Source: Verrucomicrobia subdivision 3 bacterium UBA693 (GTDB taxonomy: Bacteria > Verrucomicrobiota > Verrucomicrobiia > Limisphaerales > UBA8199). Taken from it: DNA of 64,000 nucleotides. A program made the translations under genes and the position numbers. Shown here in pieces: positions 43,233 to 52,349 of this stretch; the first letter of the stretch is position 1, and each line of letters opens with the position of its first letter. The stretch lies in NCBI GenBank assembly GCA_002298785.1, contig DBMR01000040.1:62001-126000 (forward strand), read 5' to 3'. The notes below the pieces were generated by a model that saw nothing but the letters and a program-made list of their open reading frames with translations, was not told where the DNA came from and did no database searches.

Positions 43233-43640
43233 CTAATCGCGTCGGGTCTTTTTGAGTAACTCGTAAGCCTGCTTGGCTTTTGGATCACCGGCAGCCATGG
43301 CCGCCAGCAATCGGCCTTCCAGGCTCACCTCGGTGGCATGCACCGCCAAGCCCTGGTCCAGGGACAGATTAGGTTTCGCTTTGATCACCTGGATTGTCTG
43401 GACCGCGCGCTCATAATCCGCGGATTGCAGCGCCTCCGAAGCGGCCACCGCGGATTGCTTTACTTCCGGCGGGGCCTGGGCAAACGCCTGCTGCAACTGG
43501 GTTGCCGCCTCTTTGGGCTTCAACGGTGCCCCGGTAGCTGCAGTCTGCTCACTGGACTTGGAACACCCAGCAGCGATGGCCAGCTGGATGCTGAAAAGGA
43601 TGGTTACCAGGTTGGACTCAAGGGAGGACCGGTATTTCAT
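43233..43640 (-). CDS. Small lipoprotein of unknown function
   Basis: 135 residues starting at the ATG ending at 43640; the frame is open far upstream inside the pseudopilin gene, which I take as shadow. The N-terminus is a lipoprotein signal with lipobox IAAGCSKSS. The rest is Ala-rich and helical (AATQLQQAFAQAPPEVKQSA and AMAAGDPKAKQAYELLKKTR) with no recognised domain. It begins 34 nt after the pseudopilin stop on the same strand, so the two are probably cotranscribed. Confidence 0.6.
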   Translation of the reverse strand: MKYRSSLESNLVTILFSIQLAIAAGCSKSSEQTAATGAPLKPKEAATQLQQAFAQAPPEVKQSAVAASEALQSADYERAVQTIQVIKAKPNLSLDQGLAVHATEVSLEGRLLAAMAAGDPKAKQAYELLKKTRRD

Positions 43641-43674
43641 GGTGAAATTCTCTGGAAAATCAACGCTCGCTGCT

Positions 43675-44418
43675 TCAATCCCCGGTGGGACTCCCCGGGT
43701 TGCACCACATCCGGCCCGGACGTTGCCCCCGGAATCCCCCCAAACCAGCTTCCAGCGCATATGCACGGTACTTGATAAACTCCATCTGACCGCCGAACAT
43801 GCCCATGACAATGCCTCCGCCATGTCGTTGGCTGCCCCCTTCATCAGGACGGCTGGCCACATTGTCGTAGTAGGAAGGCTGCTTTTCGTCCGATTCCCAG
43901 TAAAGCATGTAATGTGGACGGAACGAGGCCATTTTGTAAGAGGTGTAGGGGCGGCCCGTGGGAGCCGTGGTGAACCCCGAAACTGAGCCATTCATCGTGT
44001 AACTGCTGACCTGCATTTCACGCTGCCGGAAGAAGAACGTGTTGGTTTGTTCGAGCGGGCACCAGTAAAGCATCCTTTGCTTGTGGAAGGGCCAAAGTTG
44101 CCCCAATTCGACATTGTCTTTGTTGGTCAAACTCGTGGTCCGCACGTAACACCAATTCGGAACATTGAGGGTGCCGGAGCTCCAGGACGTGTAGGGCAAC
44201 GTATCACCAAAGTCCATCACGTACATGTGCGTGCTGAGGAGCATTTGCTTGACGTTACCAATGCACCGCGCTCGTTGCCCCTTTTCCTTTGCCTTGGCTA
44301 GCGCGGGCAAAAGCATGCTGGCCAGTATCGCAATAATGGCGATCACCACGAGCAGTTCAATCAGTGTGAATCCACGCTCACGTCCCGTTGCTTTTCGTGA
44401 TCGAAGGATGCGGCTCAT
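43675..44418 (-). CDS. Pseudopilin-like protein (prepilin-type cleavage motif) with degenerate H-X9-DG motif
   Basis: 247 residues from the ATG ending at 44418 (or 263 from 44466). A prepilin-type leader RERGFTLIELLVVIAIIAIL is followed by the helix ASMLLPALAKAKEKGQRARC. The C-terminal half is the type common in Verrucomicrobiota and Planctomycetota, where an H-X9-DG motif is normally found. Here HGGGIVMGMFGG matches the spacing but has Gly-Gly instead of Asp-Gly. The protein is expected to be cleaved and exported by a type II/IV-like pilus machine encoded elsewhere. A lipoprotein gene follows. The preceding 207-bp gap holds nothing I recognise. Confidence 0.8.
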   Translation of the reverse strand: MSRILRSRKATGRERGFTLIELLVVIAIIAILASMLLPALAKAKEKGQRARCIGNVKQMLLSTHMYVMDFGDTLPYTSWSSGTLNVPNWCYVRTTSLTNKDNVELGQLWPFHKQRMLYWCPLEQTNTFFFRQREMQVSSYTMNGSVSGFTTAPTGRPYTSYKMASFRPHYMLYWESDEKQPSYYDNVASRPDEGGSQRHGGGIVMGMFGGQMEFIKYRAYALEAGLGGFRGQRPGRMWCNPGSPTGD

Positions 44419-44673
44419 AGCGGCAAAAACAGGTTTTCGAACGGAAAATTCACCGCGATGCTCCATGCGGACAGCCGCAAGAAGTGCCCAAACGGCACAG
44501 GGGCCGAAACATCAACGGTGGTCATGCAGAAATGATACCGGCCGGAAACCATCAATTCAACAGGAAATAGCTGTCCCGATGGATCTAATGCAGGCGGCTA
44601 ATAGCAGGACCTATTACGGACGGACTCCCGCACCACGGATTCCGCGGTTCTCATTCCTGCCCGCCTTGCCGTT

Positions 44674-47600
44674 TCAGGGAAAGCGGAGTTGGTAAACGTG
44701 ATGGCCGGCGTCAATGGGGATGGTCACCGTGATGAAATTCCGGTTCGTAACACCAGGCGAATTGACGAGCGACCAGGACAGCGGCGGAGTCAGGTCAGCG
44801 GCTCCGTAAAGGTGGTATCCCGCCGCCCAAACGGGCCAACTGAACTCCAGGTTCGACCCAGCTTTCAGGGACACCCGCAACGTCACCGGCCACACGTTGA
44901 TCGTGGTGGAACTGACTGCGGTCGCACTGCCATCAGACACGGTCAAAGTTACAGTGTAATTGCCCGTGGCGCCGTACGTGTGTTGCGGATTTTGCAGATT
45001 CGAACTGGCGCCATCTCCAAATGACCAGGCGAAGCTGTAGGCGGGTGTGCCGATCAACTCCAACTCAGAAAGTTGGACCGAATTGGCGCCGGCCGGATTC
45101 GCCACGCTGTCAATTTGCAGCCGATAGAGGTTGTAGGCAGCGGTATTGGTCGTGGTAAAGGTCTGTTTCTGATAATTCGCGGTAAAGACCTGGTTAGAGC
45201 GCAGGTCGATTGTGTTCCAGGAACTTCCACCATCATTGGACGCCAAAAGCCGCCAGTTTGCGGGATTGCGTCCCGAGTAAGTCGAAGCGTCATTGGCTGA
45301 AGTGATGGTGTATTGCGTGACCACACAGCGAAGGTCCTTGGCATATTGATATTGAATCCAACTGGAGCGCGTCGCGGGATACGCGCTCGCAAAATCGAGC
45401 CATTTGGTGGTCGTGAGGCCGTCGAAAGCCATCGCTGCGGATTCATTAGGCGGGGCGTCTCCGTGGGCGGTCACCGTGCCACGCTGGTCGGTGGTAGTGT
45501 CGAAAGGCGCGCGGGCTCCATTTCCACCGGCGGCCAACCCGGTAAATTGCACCGTGAGCGGGACCGCCCCGTTGGTCCCTCCTGTGGCGATGGATCCTGT
45601 CAAAGCTGGCCCCACCACCACAACTAGTGAGTTCGTGCCCGTGTATATCCCGAGGCTGGCTCCCAACGTTACGAGGTAAGTCCCGTTCGCGGAAAACGTA
45701 TGTTGCGGATTCTGCAACGTCGAGGTGGCGCCATCACCGAAGGACCAAAAGTACGAATAGGCGGGGCTGGCCAGGAATTCGATCTCGGACAATTGGACTG
45801 AATTCGCCGCGGCCGGATTGGCGACGCTGTCGATCTGCAGACGGTAAACGTTGTAAGCCGTGGTGTTCTGGATCGGAAAACTCAATTTTTGGAATCTCGC
45901 CCCAAAGACCTGTCCGGTCCGCGTGTCGAGCGTCGTCCAACTGGTGCCACCGTCGTTTGAACCGAGCAACTTCCAGGCGGCAGGATCGCGTTCCGAAGCA
46001 TCGTTGGCGGAGGTGATGGTGTAGTTGGTGACCACCCATTGCTTCGAGTTGGCATACTGGTATTGAATCCAACTCGCGCGTGTGGATGGATTATTGTTGG
46101 CAAAATCGAGCCACTTCGTCGTGGTGTTGTTGTCAAAGGCGTTCGCCGCCACCTCCCCCGATCCTGAGTTTTGCCCCTGTGCCGAGGCCGTGCCCTGGCC
46201 ATCGTCCGTCGTATCAAACGCTGTCGGAGCGACGCCACCGGTCGCTTGCCCGGCAAACTGTACGGAGAGCGGCGCGGTTGGGCTGTTGGTTGGTGAGCCC
46301 GAGATCGTAACATTCAAAGGCGTAAGTACCGTGAGTTTGACCATGTCCTGGCTGGTTCCTCCGAAACTATCCGTCACGGTCAGCACCAGCAAATGTGTCC
46401 CAACGGCGAGGTTTACGACTGGCTGCACGCCATTGGTCAGAGACGTGCCACTTTCAGACCAGTCATAGGCGACAATGGTTCCCTCCGGCGATGCCGAACG
46501 GCTACCATCCAGCGTCACTACGGCGTAGCCGGAAGATCCGGCGTTAATGAACCGGTCCGTGCCGGCGCTGGCCCACGGCAGTTGTGGCTGTCTTAGCGGA
46601 CCACCCGCGGGGCTGAGATCTCCAGTGGTGTTGCGCGCCAGCGAAAGCGCAAAGATTCGGACGTTCGGCGCGTACGGCAGTTGCAGTATCCCTCCGCCGA
46701 CCGGCGCGCTCAGGACATATTTGAACAGGTAACAAAAGCGGTATGCGTCATTGGCACCCGCGGCGGTATGCCGATGCGTACATACCCACCCGACCTCAGC
46801 CGGTTTCACTAACGGCGGACTCCACTGCCCGATGAAACCCGAGAAGTATTGGATCGAAACGTTAGTGGCCTGCCCGTCAATTATGAAAGGAGCCGTGATA
46901 TCGTTGGAGGCTGCCGCCGCCAGAAAATAGAGATGATCGTAGCCGGCAGGCAGGTTGATGGTTTGTCCCTTGCAGGAGACGGCGTTGAATGCACCGTCGT
47001 TTGTCGGACCAATTTGGAAATTTACCCCGTCCCGCACTATCTCCGAAGGCATCAACTCCGCCGGATAGGTGAGCCCGGAATCAAAATCGCCATTGGTACG
47101 GTTGCCATCTGTTGATATGGCATCCGCGTTGAAAGGCAAGGGCACCGGCGCACTTACGGTTTTGCTGACCAGCGTTCCCGGAGGTGCCAAAGTCAGGGCA
47201 ATGGTCATCGGTTGATACCCCCCCAGTACGAGGTTCAATCCTCCACTGATCGGGCTAAGGCTGGTCAGAGGCTCTTCTGCCCCCGTAATCTGGCGTGCGC
47301 TTGTAATTGGAGCGGCGCAAGTCAGCCGTACATTTTGCGATTGGCCCGTCAACTCCTGCAGCCGGACTACAATCTCGTCGCTGTTCTCGGCCTTCTTAAC
47401 GGCCTTCACCATGACATTGGAATTATCGCAGGATAAAAGGCTGAAATTCCGCCCAAGGAATCCCGCATGCGCAGTCGCCTGAAACGCCTGCAATGGTTGA
47501 TTTAATCGAGCGGCCACCCAGGGAGTCCTTCCGGCGCGCCAATCGTTGGTATGTCCGGCAACGGCGAAGGTCACTCGATGGCTCCCCACTCCATCCGTCG

Positions 47601-49755
47601 CCTGATACACATAAGAACCGCCCACGCCCGGGGTGTGCATCATCGTGAGCCGCAGGGTGCTGCTATCGGGCTTATCCCAACCATACTTGCAGTCGTTCAA
47701 TATGGATACTCCGTAAGCCCCCGAAGCGCCGGTCAGATCTGCCCATTGTTGGGCCGGACTCTCATAAAGACTGGAATTTGAATTGGTGCGTTGAACCGTC
47801 CCGAGCCCAAGATCGAACGTGGCGCTGGTATTAGTGACCGCGAGCGGAAACACCACTTTCAACAGGGTTTGGAGGGAGCCCCAATTCAAACTGACATCCC
47901 ACTCCACACGATCACCGGCGCCTCCCGCTGCCAGGCGAATTCGTTCCGTAACCACCGATCCGGCGTTGAAACGGGTCGCTCCCAGGCTGACCCGCGCCGG
48001 GCCATCTTCCAGAATCTCGAGCCTGGGCGGTCCACCCAGGTAGGAGGTCGGTGCGGCGGACACCGCCGAATACAAAATCTCCCACGATGGCCACGAGGTA
48101 CTGGAATTGGCCAAAAACGCCCATCGAATGGGAGCGTTTAACAACTCACGGTTATTCGCCTTGTCAAAAATCGAGCTGACGTCGCCGTTCGCATTTAAGC
48201 GGACTCGGTACCGTGGGTTGTCAAGTTGGGTGGTCGTGATCGAAAGCCCGGTAGCCAGGGTGCTCGGGGCACCGGAGCGACGGACATCGAAAACCGCGGC
48301 GCCGTTGGCCGGAACGGCAGCCAGGAAAGTCACCGCCACCCCGCGGGAGGTCGCCGCCCCCATCTGCGAAGGCACCTCCACGCCATTCGCGTCATAGACC
48401 CGCACGGCCGCCGGCGTGCCATCAGTAAAGGGGATAACCGCTTCGACAATGTCTTCCCGGGGAATCGACAATGCGTTATAAACCACCAGTGGCACTCCCA
48501 ACGCCGTGGTATCAAGCGCCTGCGCCAACACCCCGGCTCCATGCGTTTGCTCCGACCCAAATTCATTCAGCGACAGCAATTCGTCATTCCAGGAAAAAGT
48601 GTACGCCGCCGGGACGCTCGTGCCGGTCAGATCGTCGTGGAATTGGTGCCACAAGAATCGTTCCCAGGCGCTATTGAGCTTCTCCCTCGGATAGGTACCG
48701 CCGCCTTGCAGCCAATCAGCGATCACCGAAATCCGCTCCGCCGCATCCGCGCGCAACTCGTTCTGACGGTTGTACTGCTTCATTTCCGGATGCGCGGTGT
48801 AGCATCCGGTTCCGTGCGTACGCATCAACAACTCACCCTGATAACTGGGCAACCGCGCTATATGCGCCGGGGTGAGGTCGCGGAAAAGCTGATCGGAGGC
48901 GGCGCTGAGCACGCCATTGATCAGGGCGCCGGAATCGGTCCGACTCGAGGTGACGCTTTGCTCGATCCAATTCACGGAGGAGTCATTCGGCGATCCGCCC
49001 GTATCGCCAGTGCCGAAATAGCGGTAGTCTATGTAAAGCCCGGTCGCGGCTCCCATGGTGTTGATTCGATTGAGAGACGACGAATCGAACGCCAGGTTGG
49101 TGGCAATACTCGAGCCGTAGCCCCCCGGCTGCAGCGCCGCCACCACATAGTTGCCGTCGGGACCGATCCATTTTCCGATATTGTAGAATGGTATGGGGAT
49201 GGCTGAACCCCAAGTGAGCTTCTGCGAGGAAAAGCCCGTGAGCCCGCAATGCGCAGCCACGGACGGCAATGCATAGCCGAACCCAAAACAATCGGGCAGG
49301 AATATGTCGACGCTGGTCTTGCCAAATTCCCGCTTCCAAAAGCCATTCCCGTATAACACATGCCGCATCAATGACTCCGGAGACGGGACGTTTACGTCGC
49401 CGGCGTCAACCACCGATCCACCGACCCGCCAACGTCCTTGCGCGACATAATTGGTTAGGGTGGCGTAATCGGCGGGGTAATATTCGCGGGCCAGCTTATA
49501 ACGGAACGCGCCCTCGAAGGTGAATACGTAATCCGGATACTTCCCGAACAGCGTGAAATTTTGACGGAGCGTATTGGGAACATAGGAGTTGATGGTATCC
49601 TGGATGGTCCAATTCCACTGGGTATCGAGATGTGCGGTGGCGACCTGGTAAAGGATCCGATCGCGGGTGGGGTCGAGGGCGTGGGCAGCCGGTTGGACCA
49701 GGCCGCAAACCATCAAAAGGACAAACAAACGCCCGGACGAAGAACGACAATTCAT
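44674..49755 (-). CDS. Giant secreted GH38 alpha-mannosidase with PKD and nested discoidin domains
   Basis: 1693 residues. Signal peptide (RLFVLLMVCGLVQPAAHA), then a GH38 catalytic region (about 30-800): zinc ligands H42 and D44 in TAHLDTQWNW, nucleophile D155 in FLPDCFGFG and H373 in WHQFHDDLTGT. A glycosyl-hydrolase 38 beta domain follows. From about residue 1065 come a PKD-like domain (IVAYDWSESGTSLTNGVQPV) and two tandem composite units (about 1150-1382 and 1383-1622). In each, a PKD first half (PLSVQFAGQATGG; PLTVQFTGLAAGG) is interrupted by a ~150-residue F5/8-C discoidin domain (KWLDF..SWIQYQYA..NDGG.SW..) and then resumes (SFGDGATSTLQNPQHTF; SFGDGASSNLQNPQHTY). A verrucomicrobial C-terminal domain ends the chain. 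It should trim mannose-rich glycans while bound to sugar surfaces. Confidence 0.88.
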   Translation of the reverse strand: MNCRSSSGRLFVLLMVCGLVQPAAHALDPTRDRILYQVATAHLDTQWNWTIQDTINSYVPNTLRQNFTLFGKYPDYVFTFEGAFRYKLAREYYPADYATLTNYVAQGRWRVGGSVVDAGDVNVPSPESLMRHVLYGNGFWKREFGKTSVDIFLPDCFGFGYALPSVAAHCGLTGFSSQKLTWGSAIPIPFYNIGKWIGPDGNYVVAALQPGGYGSSIATNLAFDSSSLNRINTMGAATGLYIDYRYFGTGDTGGSPNDSSVNWIEQSVTSSRTDSGALINGVLSAASDQLFRDLTPAHIARLPSYQGELLMRTHGTGCYTAHPEMKQYNRQNELRADAAERISVIADWLQGGGTYPREKLNSAWERFLWHQFHDDLTGTSVPAAYTFSWNDELLSLNEFGSEQTHGAGVLAQALDTTALGVPLVVYNALSIPREDIVEAVIPFTDGTPAAVRVYDANGVEVPSQMGAATSRGVAVTFLAAVPANGAAVFDVRRSGAPSTLATGLSITTTQLDNPRYRVRLNANGDVSSIFDKANNRELLNAPIRWAFLANSSTSWPSWEILYSAVSAAPTSYLGGPPRLEILEDGPARVSLGATRFNAGSVVTERIRLAAGGAGDRVEWDVSLNWGSLQTLLKVVFPLAVTNTSATFDLGLGTVQRTNSNSSLYESPAQQWADLTGASGAYGVSILNDCKYGWDKPDSSTLRLTMMHTPGVGGSYVYQATDGVGSHRVTFAVAGHTNDWRAGRTPWVAARLNQPLQAFQATAHAGFLGRNFSLLSCDNSNVMVKAVKKAENSDEIVVRLQELTGQSQNVRLTCAAPITSARQITGAEEPLTSLSPISGGLNLVLGGYQPMTIALTLAPPGTLVSKTVSAPVPLPFNADAISTDGNRTNGDFDSGLTYPAELMPSEIVRDGVNFQIGPTNDGAFNAVSCKGQTINLPAGYDHLYFLAAAASNDITAPFIIDGQATNVSIQYFSGFIGQWSPPLVKPAEVGWVCTHRHTAAGANDAYRFCYLFKYVLSAPVGGGILQLPYAPNVRIFALSLARNTTGDLSPAGGPLRQPQLPWASAGTDRFINAGSSGYAVVTLDGSRSASPEGTIVAYDWSESGTSLTNGVQPVVNLAVGTHLLVLTVTDSFGGTSQDMVKLTVLTPLNVTISGSPTNSPTAPLSVQFAGQATGGVAPTAFDTTDDGQGTASAQGQNSGSGEVAANAFDNNTTTKWLDFANNNPSTRASWIQYQYANSKQWVVTNYTITSANDASERDPAAWKLLGSNDGGTSWTTLDTRTGQVFGARFQKLSFPIQNTTAYNVYRLQIDSVANPAAANSVQLSEIEFLASPAYSYFWSFGDGATSTLQNPQHTFSANGTYLVTLGASLGIYTGTNSLVVVVGPALTGSIATGGTNGAVPLTVQFTGLAAGGNGARAPFDTTTDQRGTVTAHGDAPPNESAAMAFDGLTTTKWLDFASAYPATRSSWIQYQYAKDLRCVVTQYTITSANDASTYSGRNPANWRLLASNDGGSSWNTIDLRSNQVFTANYQKQTFTTTNTAAYNLYRLQIDSVANPAGANSVQLSELELIGTPAYSFAWSFGDGASSNLQNPQHTYGATGNYTVTLTVSDGSATAVSSTTINVWPVTLRVSLKAGSNLEFSWPVWAAGYHLYGAADLTPPLSWSLVNSPGVTNRNFITVTIPIDAGHHVYQLRFP
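44888..45603 (-). repeat. Second tandem PKD-discoidin-PKD unit of the GH38 gene
   Basis: Encodes residues about 1383-1622. It is homologous to the unit at 45610-46313 at both protein and DNA level, for example SGRNPANWRLLASNDGGSSW against RDPAAWKLLGSNDGGTSW, and YRLQIDSVANPAGANSVQLS against YRLQIDSVANPAAANSVQLS. Divergence is moderate, so the duplication is not very recent. Boundaries are approximate. Confidence 0.7.
45610..46313 (-). repeat. First tandem PKD-discoidin-PKD unit of the GH38 gene
   Basis: Encodes residues about 1150-1382, with the discoidin part at about 1178-1330 inside a split PKD fold. Partner of the unit at 44888-45603. Boundaries are approximate and taken from the PKD start (ISGSPTNSPTAPLSVQF) and the final beta strand (GTNSLVVVVGP). 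Confidence 0.7.
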
Positions 49756-49765
49756 AGGAACTCGC

Positions 49766-50734
49766 TTAGCACCAGACGCGCGTCCGTTTGGAATTCGGAC
49801 CAGAAACTACGCGCAGGACCCGGCGGGCGAGTTCACTATCCTCGGCGATCTGCCAGTCGAACATCCCGACCAGGATGAAATCCGCGCCACTGTTAAAAGC
49901 GTGCGGGAAAGCGGCCCGGGGCGGTATCGCGCCCGCCGCGAGAATTTTGAAGGCAATCCAGGGTTTGTTCACTTTCGCGAACACCTCCACCACCGCCTGC
50001 GCGTCCTGACACCAGGAATTGTCGTTGGCGCCCACCGCGCTGTTGTCCCCAAGCCGCTGCGCCGTGAAATAATCCCGGGTGTGGAAGGTCTTCTGATAGA
50101 AATCGACTGCCAGTTTGTGCTTTTCGCACTCGACAATCACCGCCAGGTCATGCGCCGCGACTCCGGCAATACGTTTGCGCGCTTTGATGAAGTCCACGCT
50201 GGCCGCAATCTGCTCATACAGACCCCCGCGCACCAGCGTCTCCGCGACATCTCCGGTAAGGTGAATTCCCGTCGCCCCTTCATCCACAGCCCGCTGCAAC
50301 TGGGAAAAACCGCCATCCGCATCCAATCGAACCTGGGCAATCCACTTAATTTTGCCTCCCGCTTTCCAGTGCGCAAAAATCTGGGAATTGTCATCCATGA
50401 CCCACGAATTTACGACATTGATCCCGTTGGCTTCACCAGATTCCAGCGTCTCCCGAATCTTCGCGGGAGTGTTGTAGCGCCGCATCAAGGTCGACACATA
50501 CGGCAGGTCACGCGAATGAGCCCAACCCGCGATCAGATTCCCCCCCATCATCAAACGACTGAATTCCTGCCCCGCAATTTTGCCCATGGGCATGGGCCCG
50601 GCCAACAGCGCTTGCGGCGGCTTGGCCGCTGCGGGAACTTCGTCCGCAGCTTGCGCGCGCAAGCCGAAGGGAATCGCCGCCGATGCCAGTAGGGAAGATT
50701 TCACGAAGCCGCGTCTGGATAAGTGCTTTTCCAT
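49766..50734 (-). CDS. Tat-exported aldo/keto-reductase-like TIM-barrel protein
   Basis: 322 residues. The N-terminus is a Tat signal (SRRGFVKSSLLASAAIPFGL) ending near AQA-ADE. Then comes a Rossmann-free barrel pattern: MPMGKIAGQEFSRLMMGGNL, AKIRETLESGEANGINVVNS, IKWIAQVRLDADGGFSQLQR, DEGATGIHLTGDVAETLVRG and FILVGMFDWQIAEDSELARR. This resembles the aldo/keto-reductase-like secreted proteins common in Planctomycetota and Verrucomicrobiota, but the NADPH site is not clear. It lies 10 nt upstream of the GH38 gene on the same strand and is probably its operon partner. Confidence 0.7.
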   Translation of the reverse strand: MEKHLSRRGFVKSSLLASAAIPFGLRAQAADEVPAAAKPPQALLAGPMPMGKIAGQEFSRLMMGGNLIAGWAHSRDLPYVSTLMRRYNTPAKIRETLESGEANGINVVNSWVMDDNSQIFAHWKAGGKIKWIAQVRLDADGGFSQLQRAVDEGATGIHLTGDVAETLVRGGLYEQIAASVDFIKARKRIAGVAAHDLAVIVECEKHKLAVDFYQKTFHTRDYFTAQRLGDNSAVGANDNSWCQDAQAVVEVFAKVNKPWIAFKILAAGAIPPRAAFPHAFNSGADFILVGMFDWQIAEDSELARRVLRVVSGPNSKRTRVWC

Positions 50735-50900
50735 ATTGAACGGGATGCCAGTTTAATTCTCTGTTGTCAAGATCGGCGACAGATTGACGGACATAGGGGC
50801 GCACCGGAAAGCCATGGTTTTATTGATATTACGACTGGGATTTTCGATGCCAGTTTTCCCGGGGTTTGCGATATGATGGGTCCAGAAACGCGGAGTCGAA

Positions 50901-52349
50901 ATGGAACGACAGATACAAATCGACCTGGAAACCTTGCGCACCATCGTTCCGGCCCTGGAAAGGCTGGAAAGCCAATGGCATAACGCCCAGCTTTCGGTCG
51001 CCGCACGCGCGCGCGGTTATTTCACACCTGATGAAGAGGACCGGGTGCGCCAGTTGCTGCTGAGCTACCGGAACTATCGCTTCGCATTGTATGAGATTAT
51101 TTACCGCGGCTATGGATACCCGCAAATCCCGGATCCGGAAGGCCGGCTCATGGTCTTCCTGGTCGCGTTTGGCGCCGCGTTGATCGTTTACGCGAAATCG
51201 CTCAAACTGATCCAGGCTTACGAACGCGAGCCACTGGTGCGTAAGAAGCTTAATGAACCGGAACCACGCTTTGAGCTCGAGCCAGAAGTCTTTGAGGAAC
51301 TGCTGCGGAGCTACAGTTCGCCGGGTAACTACCGCGGGCTGATCAAAGGCGTTTGGTTTTGGCGCGCGAACCGCCGTGGTATCCAAAAGTTGGCGGCCAC
51401 AGCCCCGGAGGACTGGAAATGGCTGCTGGCCCTGATTCGGCACGAGATCCCCGTCGTGCGACGAAGGTTGCTGCACGTGCTGGCTTGCCGCCTCCGCTAT
51501 GACTGGCGCGCGTTCGTTACCACGGTGCTGCGCCCCGTCCGCACCACCCGCTACAGTGTCCGCTCGCAGATCGCCGGCGCATGTTCGCATCTCCGCACCA
51601 CGCTGCATTATGAACCGGCGCTTAAAGGGGACGTGCTCACCAGCCTCCAACCGCACTTGCAGCCCGGCGATGTCCTCTTGATTCGCGCCGAGCAGAAACT
51701 TACTTCCGCGATTCTCCCGGGTTTTTGGGCTCACGCCGCACTCTTTGTGGGAAAAGCGAGCGACCTGGAGCAGCTAGACCTCATGGGCCACCCCATGGTC
51801 GCGAAGCATCGCCATGTGATCACTCAACAGGATGCCGGTCGAGGGTGTGTCATCGAGGCGATCAGTCCGCGGGTTCAGATCAATTCCCTCGAAACGGCCT
51901 TGTACGCGGACCATGTCGCGGTGCTGCGCCCCAGGCTGCCGACGGACGCCCTCAAGGCCTCGCTCATCGAGGCCTTCCATCACGTGGACAAGCCTTACGA
52001 TTTTGAATTTGATTTCAATGTCAGCACCCGGATTGTCTGCACGGAGTTGATCTATCGGAGTTTCCATCATCGCGGCCCGATCGAGTTCGTCCTGATCAAA
52101 CGGCTGGGTCGCTATACTCTCAGCGGCGACGACCTGATGAACCAATGGTTGGATTCCTTAAACGCTCCATACCCGCGGGAGCACGTGGCGTTTGACCTAG
52201 TTCAACTCGCGCTCAAGCGTGACGCGGGCGGCGTGGAATTTCTTGAGCCACCGGCGGCCGTGGTTGCCCTTCAGAAGATTCGCTCGGGATGGAAGCCGGC
52301 GACGCAACCCGAACCTCAGCCAGCCACCACTCAACCGATGAACCCATGA
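50901..52349 (+). CDS. Permuted NlpC/P60 (YiiX/LRAT-like) papain-fold hydrolase with helical N-terminal domain
   Basis: 482 residues. The first 245 are helical (one hydrophobic helix near 84-98) and unrecognised. Residues 250-400 form a circularly permuted NlpC/P60 domain of the YiiX type: LQPGDVLLIRAEQKLTSAIL, then the catalytic His H278 in FWAHAALFVG, a conserved Glu near CVIEAISPRV and the catalytic Cys C380 in STRIVCTELIYRSF. The permuted clade includes enzymes such as LRAT that act on lipids as thiol acyltransferases. The gene opens a four-gene operon with an acyltransferase that overlaps by 4 nt. A lipid-directed role is therefore more likely than cell-wall lysis, but that is inference. 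No signal peptide. Confidence 0.8.
   Translation: MERQIQIDLETLRTIVPALERLESQWHNAQLSVAARARGYFTPDEEDRVRQLLLSYRNYRFALYEIIYRGYGYPQIPDPEGRLMVFLVAFGAALIVYAKSLKLIQAYEREPLVRKKLNEPEPRFELEPEVFEELLRSYSSPGNYRGLIKGVWFWRANRRGIQKLAATAPEDWKWLLALIRHEIPVVRRRLLHVLACRLRYDWRAFVTTVLRPVRTTRYSVRSQIAGACSHLRTTLHYEPALKGDVLTSLQPHLQPGDVLLIRAEQKLTSAILPGFWAHAALFVGKASDLEQLDLMGHPMVAKHRHVITQQDAGRGCVIEAISPRVQINSLETALYADHVAVLRPRLPTDALKASLIEAFHHVDKPYDFEFDFNVSTRIVCTELIYRSFHHRGPIEFVLIKRLGRYTLSGDDLMNQWLDSLNAPYPREHVAFDLVQLALKRDAGGVEFLEPPAAVVALQKIRSGWKPATQPEPQPATTQPMNP

Noticed and set aside
44888..46313. Tandem repeats that might be taken for a mobile element or CRISPR-like array
   Set aside because: Units are about 700 bp, in frame, diverged, and encode protein domains; no spacers or inverted ends.
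48226..49206. Plus-strand open frame of 326 codons inside the GH38 gene
   Set aside because: The minus-strand GH38 frame carries the catalytic residues; the plus-strand product is Arg/Gly/His-rich without any domain.
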